In this document: in pieces, positions 1 through 7,736 of the stretch
How positions within the stretch are numbered: the first letter of the stretch is position 1
Layout of the letters: each line of letters opens with the position of its first letter
Assembly (NCBI GenBank): GCA_900769635.1
Contig: CAAGHJ010000044.1
Location: 1-31,512 of the forward strand
Reading direction: 5' to 3'
DNA length: 31,512 bases
DNA from: Bacilli bacterium
GTDB taxonomy: Bacteria; Bacillota_I; Bacilli_A; RF39; UBA660
Translations under genes and position numbers: made by a program
The notes under the pieces: generated by a model
Database searches by the model: none
The model's input: only the letters and a program-made list of their open reading frames with translations
What the model was told of the DNA's origin: nothing

Positions 1-19
1 CACAAAAAGAATGGACTAC

Positions 20-90
20 GAGGGTTTCCAAATGGAAAGTAAACATTATAAAAAGAGGGTTTCTAAATGGAAACTCTCACTATTATAAAA
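20..90. repeat. Two tandem imperfect ~35-bp repeats at the left edge
   Basis: Two consecutive units (20-54 and 55-90) both begin GAGGGTTTC(C/T)AAATGGAAA and end in TATAAAA. The core of unit 1, TTTCCA-AA-TGGAAA, is a perfect inverted repeat. Unit 2 can fold as GAGGGTTTC / GAAACTCTC with one G-U pair. The bases before 20 may be the tail of a further unit outside the window. There are no unique spacers between the units, so this is a tandem repeat and not a CRISPR array. Its role is unknown. Confidence 0.6.
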
Positions 91-152
91 AACGTGTGTT
101 TAAAAATAAAATGTACTAAAAAAAGAAAAATTCACTAAAACAATAAAATCAT

Positions 153-181
153 TTGACTTTTAATTAAAAATATTATATCAT
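153..181 (+). promoter_or_regulatory. Putative sigma-A promoter for the first pilin-like gene
   Basis: TTGACT (153-158), a 17-base spacer and TATCAT (176-181) lie just upstream of the AAGGAGG ribosome binding site at 193-199. The -10 is weak, and the surrounding sequence is so AT-rich that alternative -10 hexamers exist. Confidence 0.45.
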
Positions 182-207
182 TATATTAAGTGAAGGAGGA
201 ATTAACT

Positions 208-528
208 ATGTTTTTACTAACAAGTTCGTGTTATGATTTAGATCCAATCATAAGACTAGTAAAATTTGGAATAATCCCAATTATACAATTTGGTATCCCA
301 ATCATACTTGTATTACTAGGTATGCTTGATTTCGGTAAAGCCGTACTAGCAAGTAAGGAAGAAGAAATAAAAACTGCTCAAAAAATGTTTATAAAAAGAT
401 TAATGTATGCAGTAGCAACTTTTCTAGTATTTACTATTGTAACAGCAGTATTCAACCTACTAGTAGGAACTAATGCAAGTTCAGATGGTAATGATTGGAA
501 AAAATGTTGGGATGATATAAAAAAATAG
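208..528 (+). CDS. Pilin-like (VirB2/TrbC-type) T4SS membrane protein
   Basis: A 106-residue protein with two hydrophobic segments (about residues 17-38 and 64-87) separated by a short charged loop of Lys and Glu. This is the layout of VirB2/TrbC pilin-like proteins of Gram-positive conjugation loci, and as I recall of the Mbov_0395 pilin-like family of mycoplasma ICEs. ATG 208 is preferred over the upstream GTG at 190, because AAGGAGG (193-199) sits 8 bases before 208 and would fall inside the longer reading. One Cys precedes the first segment (C8) and one follows the second (in KKCWDD). The core is clearly related to the C-terminal part of the protein at 3824-4762; both contain LGMLD(F/L)GKAVL(A/S)SK. 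It probably forms or anchors the transfer pilus. It is followed directly by a terminator, so it is its own transcription unit. Confidence 0.7.
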   Translation: MFLLTSSCYDLDPIIRLVKFGIIPIIQFGIPIILVLLGMLDFGKAVLASKEEEIKTAQKMFIKRLMYAVATFLVFTIVTAVFNLLVGTNASSDGNDWKKCWDDIKK

Positions 529-552
529 AGCAACCCTTGCTTTATTTTTTTA
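529..552 (+). terminator. Rho-independent terminator after the first pilin-like gene
   Basis: Stem AGCAA (529-533), loop CCC, TTGCT (537-541), followed by a T-rich tract to 552. It begins immediately after the stop codon. Confidence 0.65.
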
Positions 553-562
553 TTTTCCCAAT

Positions 563-591
563 TTGACAAATAACCATACTTGTGATAGTAT
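563..591 (+). promoter_or_regulatory. Strong sigma-A promoter of the nested cargo block
   Basis: TTGACA (563-568), a 17-base spacer and TAGTAT (586-591), with an extended -10 TG at 583-584. The consensus -35 and exact spacing make this one of the best promoters in the window. It overlaps the GTG at 582, which excludes that codon as the start of the next gene. Confidence 0.8.
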
Positions 592-626
592 ATAAAACCA
601 AGAAACAAAAAATGAAGGAGGAAATA

Positions 627-1517
627 ATGACAAATAACGAATTAAGACTCCTCGCCCGTACTATAATTTTAGAGGAAGCCCAAATATACCAAAATCCCAA
701 TTTAATTGAAGCCCTATCGGGGGTAAATACCAAGGAACTAACCAAACTACAAAGCGAATCCGACCAAATAATCAAAACTGCCATCACTTGCTATGAGGAA
801 GTAAAGAAACAAGAACTCCAAAATCATAATCAAGACAAATATCGAGAACTAATAACAACCATCGAAGCTACCCTCTCATCCCAAAAAAAGCCGTCTCTTG
901 CTACCCTAGAAGCAAACAAATACGCCCTAATCAAAACCCAAAAATTCCTATCCCTAACATACCCCGAAATATACGAAGAAAAAATATCAACACTTTCTCT
1001 ACAAACAAAAATAGCTTGCCTAAAATACAAAGCCTATGACGGAAGTAGCCTAATAGAAGAATACTACGAAGCCCAAAAAAACAATAAAAAAGAACGAAGA
1101 CACCTTCCCACTCCCCTAAAAACCTTCATAAATAACGATGGAACCTATAAACCCCTCGATATAATACTATCAGATAAAAACTACCCCCTCATCGATGAAA
1201 AAATAAAAAATACCATTTTAACCAGCAAAACATTTTTAAAAAAAATAAATCTCCCATCCCTAACAAAAAAAGAACTAGAATACCTAAAACAAATAATCAA
1301 CAAAGTAACAACAATTTACGAAGAAATATCAACCCTATCCGACGAATACTTCGAACCCCAAGCCCCACAAATCCCCCCAATAGAAAGATATAACCTTCTC
1401 ATAATAAGAAGTACAAGTTTCTTAAGAACAATAGAATTAAAAAACTATAACGATAAAATAAACAAACTCCTCTTACAAACCACTAACAAAACAAAAAGGA
1501 AGAAACTATGGAAATAA
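627..1517 (+). CDS. Paralogue of the adjacent metallopeptidase lacking the zinc site
   Basis: A 296-residue soluble, largely helical protein of unknown function. ATG 627 is chosen because AAGGAGG (615-621) lies 5 bases upstream and the promoter ends at 591. Residues about 94-118 (LEANKYALIKTQKFL, then YPEIYEE) match residues 137-160 of the next gene (IDANLYGIIKAEKYL, then YPTIYE). Residues about 160-204 (LPTPLKTF, DGTYKPL, then TILTSKTFL) match its 212-256 (LPRPMHIF, NGNYKPL, then TILSSRLFL). The HELRH zinc motif of the neighbour is absent: the aligned segment reads roughly TCYEEVK, and the third-ligand Glu is replaced by Thr. I infer a catalytically dead sister, perhaps a partner, regulator or immunity-like protein. 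The gene overlaps the next by 10 bases, so the two are probably translationally coupled. Confidence 0.75.
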   Translation: MTNNELRLLARTIILEEAQIYQNPNLIEALSGVNTKELTKLQSESDQIIKTAITCYEEVKKQELQNHNQDKYRELITTIEATLSSQKKPSLATLEANKYALIKTQKFLSLTYPEIYEEKISTLSLQTKIACLKYKAYDGSSLIEEYYEAQKNNKKERRHLPTPLKTFINNDGTYKPLDIILSDKNYPLIDEKIKNTILTSKTFLKKINLPSLTKKELEYLKQIINKVTTIYEEISTLSDEYFEPQAPQIPPIERYNLLIIRSTSFLRTIELKNYNDKINKLLLQTTNKTKRKKLWK

Positions 1518-2587
1518 ACGATATCAAAAAACTAATAAACCAAATAACCACTTATGTATCCATAGAAACAAACAGAACCTATCAAGTATACCCCCTTACC
1601 ATAAAAGAATTCTATCAAAACGAAGAAAACTATCCCTTTTCCCATAATATCAAAAGAAAATATACCCATAACTATAACGGCTTCAATGATAAAAAAGGCA
1701 TAAGCACAATCCTAATTGATGAAAACGACTTAACCAAACCAATCCCCGAAATAATGATGAAATATGCCCAAATAACCTTCCACGAACTCCGTCATACAAT
1801 GCAGCTATATAAAGACGAAGATAGTTATGAAACCTTCTTTATAAAACTAGATAAAATAATTCAGTACCATAACTATATCGAATATAAACTAGAATACAAT
1901 AACTTTTCCTATGAAATCGATGCCAACCTATATGGAATAATAAAGGCTGAAAAATACCTCCAAGCCCATTATCCAACCATATACGAAGCCTATCAAACAA
2001 CAAATTACAAAAACAAAATAAATAAAAAAAAGGCCGATACCATACATAAATTATTAACCTATGACCACATAAGTAGAGTTGATAAAGTAATGAATGCCCT
2101 TCAAAACGGCTACATCTCATATCCCCAAATACAATATAATCTCCCTCGCCCAATGCATATATTCCTTGACGAAAACGGCAATTATAAACCCCTAAATACC
2201 ATAATTACTAACCCCGCCCTTTCTAAACTAGACACAAGAATCACTTATACTATCCTTTCAAGCCGACTATTCCTTGAAACAGTAGACTTCGAAAACCTTC
2301 CAATACCAGAAAGAAAAATACTATTAAAATCTTTGCGCTATGCGTGGCTAAGAATCCAGCAAGAACAAGAAGAAACAAAAAAATACTACAAACAATACGG
2401 TACCCCAAGTACCCAAATAAATAACGAACCAAATCCCATTACAAGGTTAGAGCTAAATATCGAACAACTAGCCAGTACCATAAATAAACACCTAAATCCC
2501 GTTACAGATTATCACAAAAATAAAAAACACAAGAAGAAAATCCCAACCATACTAAACCAATTAGAAGGAGGTACCACTAGTGATTAA
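1508..2587 (+). CDS. Putative HExxH zinc metallopeptidase, T4SS-locus cargo
   Basis: A 359-residue protein with a zinc-peptidase signature: HELRH at residues 92-96, then E136 in YEIDANLYG. This is the HExxH ... ExDA arrangement in which two His and one downstream Glu bind zinc. No signal peptide or membrane segment is seen, so it is cytoplasmic unless exported by the neighbouring secretion system. The C-terminal half (about 212-320) is a domain shared with the preceding gene. The C-terminus is Lys-rich with a His-Lys patch. ATG 1508 follows AAAAGGAAG and overlaps the upstream gene by 10 bases; the downstream gene overlaps this one by 8. The substrate is unknown, and I do not recognise a named family beyond the zinc motif. 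A secreted effector, toxin or regulatory protease are all possible. Confidence 0.7.
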   Translation: MEINDIKKLINQITTYVSIETNRTYQVYPLTIKEFYQNEENYPFSHNIKRKYTHNYNGFNDKKGISTILIDENDLTKPIPEIMMKYAQITFHELRHTMQLYKDEDSYETFFIKLDKIIQYHNYIEYKLEYNNFSYEIDANLYGIIKAEKYLQAHYPTIYEAYQTTNYKNKINKKKADTIHKLLTYDHISRVDKVMNALQNGYISYPQIQYNLPRPMHIFLDENGNYKPLNTIITNPALSKLDTRITYTILSSRLFLETVDFENLPIPERKILLKSLRYAWLRIQQEQEETKKYYKQYGTPSTQINNEPNPITRLELNIEQLASTINKHLNPVTDYHKNKKHKKKIPTILNQLEGGTTSD

Positions 2588-3131
2588 CAAAAAACTAACC
2601 CCAATAAATCCAAATACAAATAAAGAATATGTCCAATACGCATTGTGCAATAACGATACCAATATAAGTCATAAATACAACCTAATAGGCCATAGAAAGC
2701 AAGACATAATCTATTGCCCCCTTCCCACTTACAATATATATAAAAAAGACATAACCAGTCTAGGAGTAATCAAAGAAATAATAATCGAATCCTTTCGCAG
2801 TAAAGAAGAATTAGAACAATATCTAGATAAAAATCCAAGTATAAAAAACAAAATAAACAAAAAAATATATATCCTCAAGCAAGAACAAAACTACCCCGTA
2901 GTATTAATAGGAGAATTAATAGAAGAAAAAATAGTAGATATCCTAACCGGAAAAATAATCCATAAAGGAACAAGAAAATCAAACTATCTAGCATATACCA
3001 ATTACCAAAGAATAACCATCAAAGAAGTACTACACGAATTACAAAAAATAGATGAACAAGTATTACTATATTATGAAGAAGAATTAAATAAAATAGAAAA
3101 TAAAATAATAAAAAGAAAAATCAAAAATTAA
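2580..3131 (+). CDS. Hypothetical protein A of a paralogue pair
   Basis: A 183-residue soluble, Lys/Ile/Asn-rich protein of no family I recognise. The GTG start is well supported: AAGGAGGT (2565-2572) lies 7 bases upstream, and the gene overlaps the metallopeptidase by 8 bases. Its central region (about residues 63-155) aligns with the next gene. Both have ESF(R/Q)S(K/E)(E/D)ELE near the start, then (D/T)ILTGKIIHKG versus EIITDRIIRKG, then an (K/P)EVL-E-KI segment. A charged helical tail (EEELNKIENKIIKRK) may be a coiled coil. Its place in the operon suggests work with the metallopeptidase pair, but no function can be assigned. Confidence 0.65.
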   Translation: MINKKLTPINPNTNKEYVQYALCNNDTNISHKYNLIGHRKQDIIYCPLPTYNIYKKDITSLGVIKEIIIESFRSKEELEQYLDKNPSIKNKINKKIYILKQEQNYPVVLIGELIEEKIVDILTGKIIHKGTRKSNYLAYTNYQRITIKEVLHELQKIDEQVLLYYEEELNKIENKIIKRKIKN

Positions 3132-3144
3132 GGAGAAGATAAAA

Positions 3145-3693
3145 ATGAAAGAATACGTAAAAGTAAATATAAACAATAATCCCAATAATAACAGTACAAT
3201 TAACTGTCTATATAGAGGCTTTAATGCTGAAGGAACAGTTGAAGAAATAGAACTCTTTAACGAAAGTTTCCAAAGTGAAGACGAACTCGAACACTTTGTC
3301 AAAGAAAACAACTATAACCACGAAGGCTTAGAAATAAGAAAAAAACCAATATACAAAGGAATTACTATATATGCTGAAAAACTAAATAATGAAACAGTAA
3401 GAGAAATAATAACAGATAGAATAATTAGAAAAGGCAATGAACTATCAGGATATCTATCATTTAGTTCAATCTCACCGGCAACACCCGAAGAAGTATTATC
3501 AGAGTATAAAAAAATATCATCTAATGGAAATTTAGCTCAAAAAGAAATACTAAAATATGCCAAAACCTTGAGTCAAATAGAGAAAATATCAATAGAAAGA
3601 TTTGAAGAAGCAACTGAACTAACAAATAAAACTCCCGAAGAAAAAGCAAATATTATGATTAAAAACCTAATAACAAGAAATAAAACAAAATAA
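3145..3693 (+). CDS. Hypothetical protein B of a paralogue pair
   Basis: A 182-residue acidic, soluble protein without a signal peptide or membrane segment. AAGGAG (3130-3135) is 9 bases before ATG 3145 and overlaps the stop of the preceding gene. It resembles the preceding protein over about residues 31-125 (the NESFQSEDELE, EIITDRIIRKG and EEVLSEYKKI segments), so the cargo block contains two tandem duplications. Its codon use is less rich in C-ending codons than the three genes before it, which may reflect a separate origin or different expression. It is the last gene of the block and is followed by a strong terminator. Confidence 0.65.
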   Translation: MKEYVKVNINNNPNNNSTINCLYRGFNAEGTVEEIELFNESFQSEDELEHFVKENNYNHEGLEIRKKPIYKGITIYAEKLNNETVREIITDRIIRKGNELSGYLSFSSISPATPEEVLSEYKKISSNGNLAQKEILKYAKTLSQIEKISIERFEEATELTNKTPEEKANIMIKNLITRNKTK

Positions 3694-3695
3694 CC

Positions 3696-3727
3696 AATTA
3701 CACCACTAGTAGAGGGTGTAATTTTTT
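3696..3727 (+). terminator. Strong rho-independent terminator closing the cargo block
   Basis: AATTACACC (3696-3704) pairs perfectly with GGTGTAATT (3715-3723), with a 10-base loop and a run of T to 3727. With the terminator at 529 and the promoter at 563, it isolates 627-3693 as one transcription unit. Confidence 0.85.
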
Positions 3728-3745
3728 AAAGTTTATAAAAAACTC

Positions 3746-3774
3746 TATCTTTTTTACTATCTTTATGATATAAT
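3746..3774 (+). promoter_or_regulatory. Extended -10 promoter for the main T4SS operon
   Basis: TGATATAAT (3766-3774) is an extended -10 with a perfect TATAAT at 3769-3774. The matching -35 position (3746-3751, TATCTT) is poor, as expected for an extended -10 promoter. The first gene starts at 3824. Confidence 0.6.
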
Positions 3775-3823
3775 TAACATAAGATTTGATTTAATAATCA
3801 ATAACTAGATTGAGGTGTTTTAT

Positions 3824-4762
3824 GTGAATAAAATATTAAAATATATATTAACAGTTTTTTTAATATTGATTATAGGAAGTAAACCAGTATTTGCGTATGG
3901 TAACTTCGATATTCAACCCTATAGTGAAAAATACAATCCTGAATGTGTAAATGAAGGAACGTGTGAAGTAGTATGTAGATACGTAAATAACTTTTGTCAT
4001 TTCAAGGATGATCATTCATCGTATGTTGACCAATATAATGCAGCAATATTTTATAACAAAACTAAAAAAAAATACTATGCTATATGGCAAATAAAAAGTT
4101 CAAACAAAACCTATACAAGTAAAAATTTAAACGATTCGGTGTATATATCATCAGAAGACAAAGCAAATCTTGCAAATGGTATATGCCCTCAAAAAGGATT
4201 TGTTGATAGATCAACATTTATATTCAGTAGTTCTGAAGTGTGTTTTGGAACTAAAGAATATTGTGAAAAAAAATCAGGAATTGGTACTAAGTTCATAGAA
4301 GATGAAGGTAAGATAAAATGCACTGAAAAAAACGAAGATGGTACAGTTGCAACGACAGGAACAGAACTTACAGAAGATAATGCAGATAAAGTAGCAACTG
4401 ACAATAATATAGGAGCAATTGATATAACAGATAACAGTAGTTTTAAAAGTTGTCAAGATGTATTAGGCGCAAATGTATATAAAATATTACAAAAATTTTT
4501 CAAGATAATATATGTTATAGTTCCATTTTTAGTACTAGTATTAGGAATGTTAGATCTAGGAAAAGCAGTATTATCAAGTAAAGATGATGAAATGCAAAAA
4601 GCAAAGGGACGCTTTACAAAAAGAATAGCAATGGGACTTTTAGTTTTTATAGTTCCTACAATAATAAACATTCTATTTTATGTAGTAAATTTTGCTAAAG
4701 ATCCAAGTGATAGTAATAATTTCTTTAACTATGTTAGAGGAGATATTTGTATAGATGATTAG
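3824..4762 (+). CDS. Secreted Cys-rich protein with a C-terminal pilin-like domain
   Basis: A 312-residue protein starting at GTG 3824; TGAGGTG (3811-3817) is 6 bases upstream. The ATG at 3822 is in another frame and stops at once. Residues 1-24 form a signal peptide (hydrophobic core, then KPVFA with likely cleavage after A24). An extracytoplasmic region follows with Cys at 41, 47, 51 and 58 and several more; I count ten in all, an even number that suggests disulfides. An acidic/Thr-rich linker leads to a C-terminal two-segment membrane domain that matches the small pilin-like protein at 208-528 (LGMLDLGKAVLSSK, then FTKRIAMG). A Cys just before and one just after this membrane domain are conserved between the two. 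I infer a surface-exposed pilin or adhesin-like component of the secretion apparatus. The function of the N-terminal domain is unknown. Confidence 0.7.
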   Translation: MNKILKYILTVFLILIIGSKPVFAYGNFDIQPYSEKYNPECVNEGTCEVVCRYVNNFCHFKDDHSSYVDQYNAAIFYNKTKKKYYAIWQIKSSNKTYTSKNLNDSVYISSEDKANLANGICPQKGFVDRSTFIFSSSEVCFGTKEYCEKKSGIGTKFIEDEGKIKCTEKNEDGTVATTGTELTEDNADKVATDNNIGAIDITDNSSFKSCQDVLGANVYKILQKFFKIIYVIVPFLVLVLGMLDLGKAVLSSKDDEMQKAKGRFTKRIAMGLLVFIVPTIINILFYVVNFAKDPSDSNNFFNYVRGDICIDD

Positions 4763-4777
4763 TAAGGAGGTGTTAGA

Positions 4778-6844
4778 ATGCAATTTTTAGCGTTTAATTT
4801 TTATGAAAATGTAAGGAATATGTTTTTAGGTCTTGCTACTTTCGTTTATAGTTTATTAGCTCAAATGGCTCAATTATTCTTCGATATAAGTACAGTACAA
4901 ATATTAGATAACCCTACTGTTTCAGCAATATATCAAAGGATAGGATTGATACTAGGATTATTTATGCTATTCAAATTGACTTTTAGTTTTATTCAAATGG
5001 TAGTAGACCCAGATCAAATAACAGATAAAGAAAAAGGCATTGGTGGAATAATAAAAAAAGTAATGGTAGTAGTATTACTATTAGGTATGACACCTACAAT
5101 ATTTAAATGGGGCTTTGAATTACAAGAAGCAATTATAAAAGATAATACAATAGGGAACGTAATACTCGGAACTAAAGCAAGCAATACTGGAGAAATGGGA
5201 AAAAGTTTTGCAATAAATCTATTTGCATCATTTGCTGATGATGAAATAAGAGCTGAATTTGAAAATGGAATGTTATCGGGAGAGCTTTCTTATGGCGATA
5301 TTAAGGATTATATAGATGATACAACGATAACTGGTATAGGAATAGGTTTCTTTTGTTTAGCAGTAGGCGTTGTTGCATTATGGATGTTTTTAACATATAC
5401 GATAGCAACAGCTGCGAGAATAGTACAGTTAATGTTTTTAGAATTAATAGCCCCAATACCAATAATATCATATATATCATCAAAAAAAGAAAACGGTTTT
5501 ACAAATTGGGTAAAACAATGTATAACAACATATATAGATTTATTTATTAGAATGGCTATATTATATTTATCTATACTAATGATACAATTAATAATGGCTA
5601 ATGGAAAAGATACAATGATAAATCAAACCGCAGGCACTGGTTCATCAGGACATCTACTATATTTAATGCTAATATTAGGAGTAATATTATTTATGAAGAA
5701 AGCCCCTCAACTAATTGAAGAACTATTCCCAGGATTAAAATCAAAAGCATCTCTTGGATTTGGAATTGGTACAAAAGATGGAGCTGGGAAATTGGCGGTT
5801 TCTGCATTTAGAAGACCAGCTGGTGCCGCAATAGGAGCAGTTGGAATGGGCATTGGTGGAGCTGCATCTAGAATGATAACTAAAGGATTAGATAATAAAC
5901 AAAGAAAAGTAGAAGGGTCAAAAGGATTATTAAAAGCAGGGCTAACAGGTTTAGGGATGGGAACATTAAGAGGATTACAAGGTGGAGCTATGGCTAAAAA
6001 AGGTGTTATGGGAGGACTTAGTAAAAGTACAATTGGAAAAGTATCTGCAGGAAATAAGGCATTTGCTAATAACCAAGCAAATAATTATACAACAAAAGAA
6101 AGATTGGAAGATGCATTGGCAAAAAAATTTGGATTCCAAAATTATACACAAAAACTTAAAAATGATAAAATCGGTTATGAAGGAGCAAAATCAGGAGCAA
6201 AAATTATCGAAGATTACCATTCAGCAGGGAAAAAAGAAGCAAATGATAAATATGAGACAGGTGAATTTATGAAACCTGATTTTGATAGTGTAGATGGTTT
6301 GAGAGTTAGAGAAGCAGGTATCAAAAGAAGAAAACTAGAAAATATAGCAGCTAGTTATACAAATGAAAATTCAGCTATTTATAAAGAATACCAAGCTAAA
6401 TTATCTAGTGCTCAAAACGAAGCTGAAAAAGAAAGAATAAAGACAGAATTTACAACTGATCAGATGAAAGCAAGTTATGAAGCAGATGAAGCAAAGAAAA
6501 CATTTGAAAAAGAATATATTACATTTGTTACTGGTGATAATGCTGGTGGAGCTACAAATCATAATCTTAAAAGTAAATTAAAGTTAGCCCAACAACAAAT
6601 AGAAACACATAACAAAGCTTACGATGGAGTACCAGATGCACAGATAGAATACAAATTAACTAATGACTTTACAGATCTTGATAACTTTATAAAAGGAAAA
6701 GGTGAATATGCTGATGGAGGCTCAAAAAGAAGTGCTCGTCAAATAAAACAAAATGCAGATGCAAAATTACAAGAATTAGATTTTGCTATTAAGGAACGTG
6801 AAATGAAGCAAAATGGGAACAATCAAGGTGGAAGTGGAAAATAA
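4778..6844 (+). CDS. VirB6/TrbL-like polytopic T4SS channel protein
   Basis: A 688-residue protein. The first ~325 residues carry about seven membrane segments (starting near residues 15, 50, 93, 185, 215, 255 and 290), ending in a KKAPQLIEELFPGLK motif. That layout is typical of VirB6/TrbL-like channel proteins of Gram-positive conjugation loci, and it resembles the Mbov_0396 ICE membrane family as I recall it. A Gly/Ala-rich stretch (about 330-420) follows, then a long charged helical cytoplasmic tail with coiled-coil-like Lys/Glu repeats. The start is ATG 4778 after TAAGGAGGTG. It lies 15 bases downstream of the pilin-like fusion gene, in the same operon. It probably forms the inner-membrane translocation channel with VirB4 and VirD4. 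Confidence 0.75.
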   Translation: MQFLAFNFYENVRNMFLGLATFVYSLLAQMAQLFFDISTVQILDNPTVSAIYQRIGLILGLFMLFKLTFSFIQMVVDPDQITDKEKGIGGIIKKVMVVVLLLGMTPTIFKWGFELQEAIIKDNTIGNVILGTKASNTGEMGKSFAINLFASFADDEIRAEFENGMLSGELSYGDIKDYIDDTTITGIGIGFFCLAVGVVALWMFLTYTIATAARIVQLMFLELIAPIPIISYISSKKENGFTNWVKQCITTYIDLFIRMAILYLSILMIQLIMANGKDTMINQTAGTGSSGHLLYLMLILGVILFMKKAPQLIEELFPGLKSKASLGFGIGTKDGAGKLAVSAFRRPAGAAIGAVGMGIGGAASRMITKGLDNKQRKVEGSKGLLKAGLTGLGMGTLRGLQGGAMAKKGVMGGLSKSTIGKVSAGNKAFANNQANNYTTKERLEDALAKKFGFQNYTQKLKNDKIGYEGAKSGAKIIEDYHSAGKKEANDKYETGEFMKPDFDSVDGLRVREAGIKRRKLENIAASYTNENSAIYKEYQAKLSSAQNEAEKERIKTEFTTDQMKASYEADEAKKTFEKEYITFVTGDNAGGATNHNLKSKLKLAQQQIETHNKAYDGVPDAQIEYKLTNDFTDLDNFIKGKGEYADGGSKRSARQIKQNADAKLQELDFAIKEREMKQNGNNQGGSGK

Positions 6845-6862
6845 AAAGGAGTGTGATATAAA

Positions 6863-7198
6863 ATGAATAATGGATATCTTATTCCCGCTAACTCAAAAAA
6901 GGGAACATTAATATTAAACATATTTAGACGCGTTGATGCACTTATGTTTGGAACAGGAATATTTGTATCTTTATTATTATTGATGTTTTTCAATACAAAT
7001 AATGTATTTATAGTAATACTATCATGTATGCCAGCAGCCATAACGGGGCTGTTGGTATTACCAATACCAAATTATCATAATGTATTAGTAGTATTACAAT
7101 GTATATTTGAATTTTATACAGAAAGACAAAAGTTTGAATGGAAAGGTTGGTGTTTTTATGAACGAATCGCAAACGAAGGCAAAAACACAAAAAAGTAA
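6863..7198 (+). CDS. PrgI-family small T4SS membrane protein
   Basis: A 111-residue protein with an N-terminal amphipathic stretch (GYLIPANSKKG) and two adjacent hydrophobic segments (about 32-48 and 50-70). A cytoplasmic tail with the aromatic/charged ERQKFEWKGW segment follows. Size, topology and position immediately before VirB4 fit the PrgI/TcpE-like proteins of Gram-positive type IV secretion systems, which are thought to link VirB4 to the membrane complex. ATG 6863 follows AAAGGAG with a rather long gap of about 11 bases. The 3' end overlaps the next gene by 41 bases. Confidence 0.6.
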   Translation: MNNGYLIPANSKKGTLILNIFRRVDALMFGTGIFVSLLLLMFFNTNNVFIVILSCMPAAITGLLVLPIPNYHNVLVVLQCIFEFYTERQKFEWKGWCFYERIANEGKNTKK

Positions 7199-7736
7199 TC
7201 CATCATCAAGATATACAGAAGACTGGGTTCCTGTAAAGTCAATAGCAAATGGTATGATAGTACTTGACAATAATATGAAAGTAACAGGTGTAAAGATAAG
7301 ACCTCGAAATATATTTATATTAGATCAAGGAACACAAGATTCAACTATAATAGCATTAAAAAACTTTTATAATATGATAGATTTTGAGTTTTGGTTAATA
7401 TCAGCAGACCGCCCTGTAGATATATCAGGATATCTTGCTAAACTTCAATTATTATATTCACAAACACCCAATCCTGCAATAAGAAAAATGATAATGCAAG
7501 ATATTAATAAAGCCAATGATTTTATGGATAATAACGTAACTGATACAGAATACTATATATTCTTCAAAGATAAAAGTCCTGATATAATACAAAAACACCT
7601 AAGAACACTAATAACAGGACTTGCCAATTGTGGCTTACAAGCATCACAAACATCCAATCAAGATTTAAGAGTAGTATTAGATAACTTCCTAAATGGAGGA
7701 GTATCAACAGATTTTGGGACGGTGATAACACAATGA
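7158..7736 (+). CDS. VirB4-like ATPase, separate N-terminal domain
   Basis: A 192-residue protein resembling the N-terminal domain of VirB4/TraE-type conjugation ATPases (for example IANGMIVLDNNMKVTGVKI, then EFWLISADRPVDI and TEYYIFFKDKS). It has no Walker motifs. ATG 7158 is preferred over the in-frame ATG 7107 because AAAGG (7142-7146) lies upstream and the longer form would overlap the PrgI-like gene much further. The stop shares ATGA with the start of the next gene (7733-7736), a classic translational coupling. Together the two products make 786 residues, the usual length of a one-piece VirB4, so this is probably one protein encoded as two chains. A sequencing or assembly frameshift is the alternative, though the coupled start argues against it. 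Confidence 0.65.
   Translation: MNESQTKAKTQKSNPSSRYTEDWVPVKSIANGMIVLDNNMKVTGVKIRPRNIFILDQGTQDSTIIALKNFYNMIDFEFWLISADRPVDISGYLAKLQLLYSQTPNPAIRKMIMQDINKANDFMDNNVTDTEYYIFFKDKSPDIIQKHLRTLITGLANCGLQASQTSNQDLRVVLDNFLNGGVSTDFGTVITQ

Noticed and set aside
20..90. Possible CRISPR array
   Set aside because: The two similar units are contiguous, without unique spacers between them, and no cas gene is in the window.
582..626. GTG 582 as start of the pseudopeptidase gene
   Set aside because: It lies inside the promoter, before the likely transcription start; ATG 627 has the ribosome binding site.
5353..6272. Two short forward frames (5353-5550 and 5982-6272) inside the VirB6-like gene
   Set aside because: They are in other frames of a confident gene and have no ribosome sites or coherent products.
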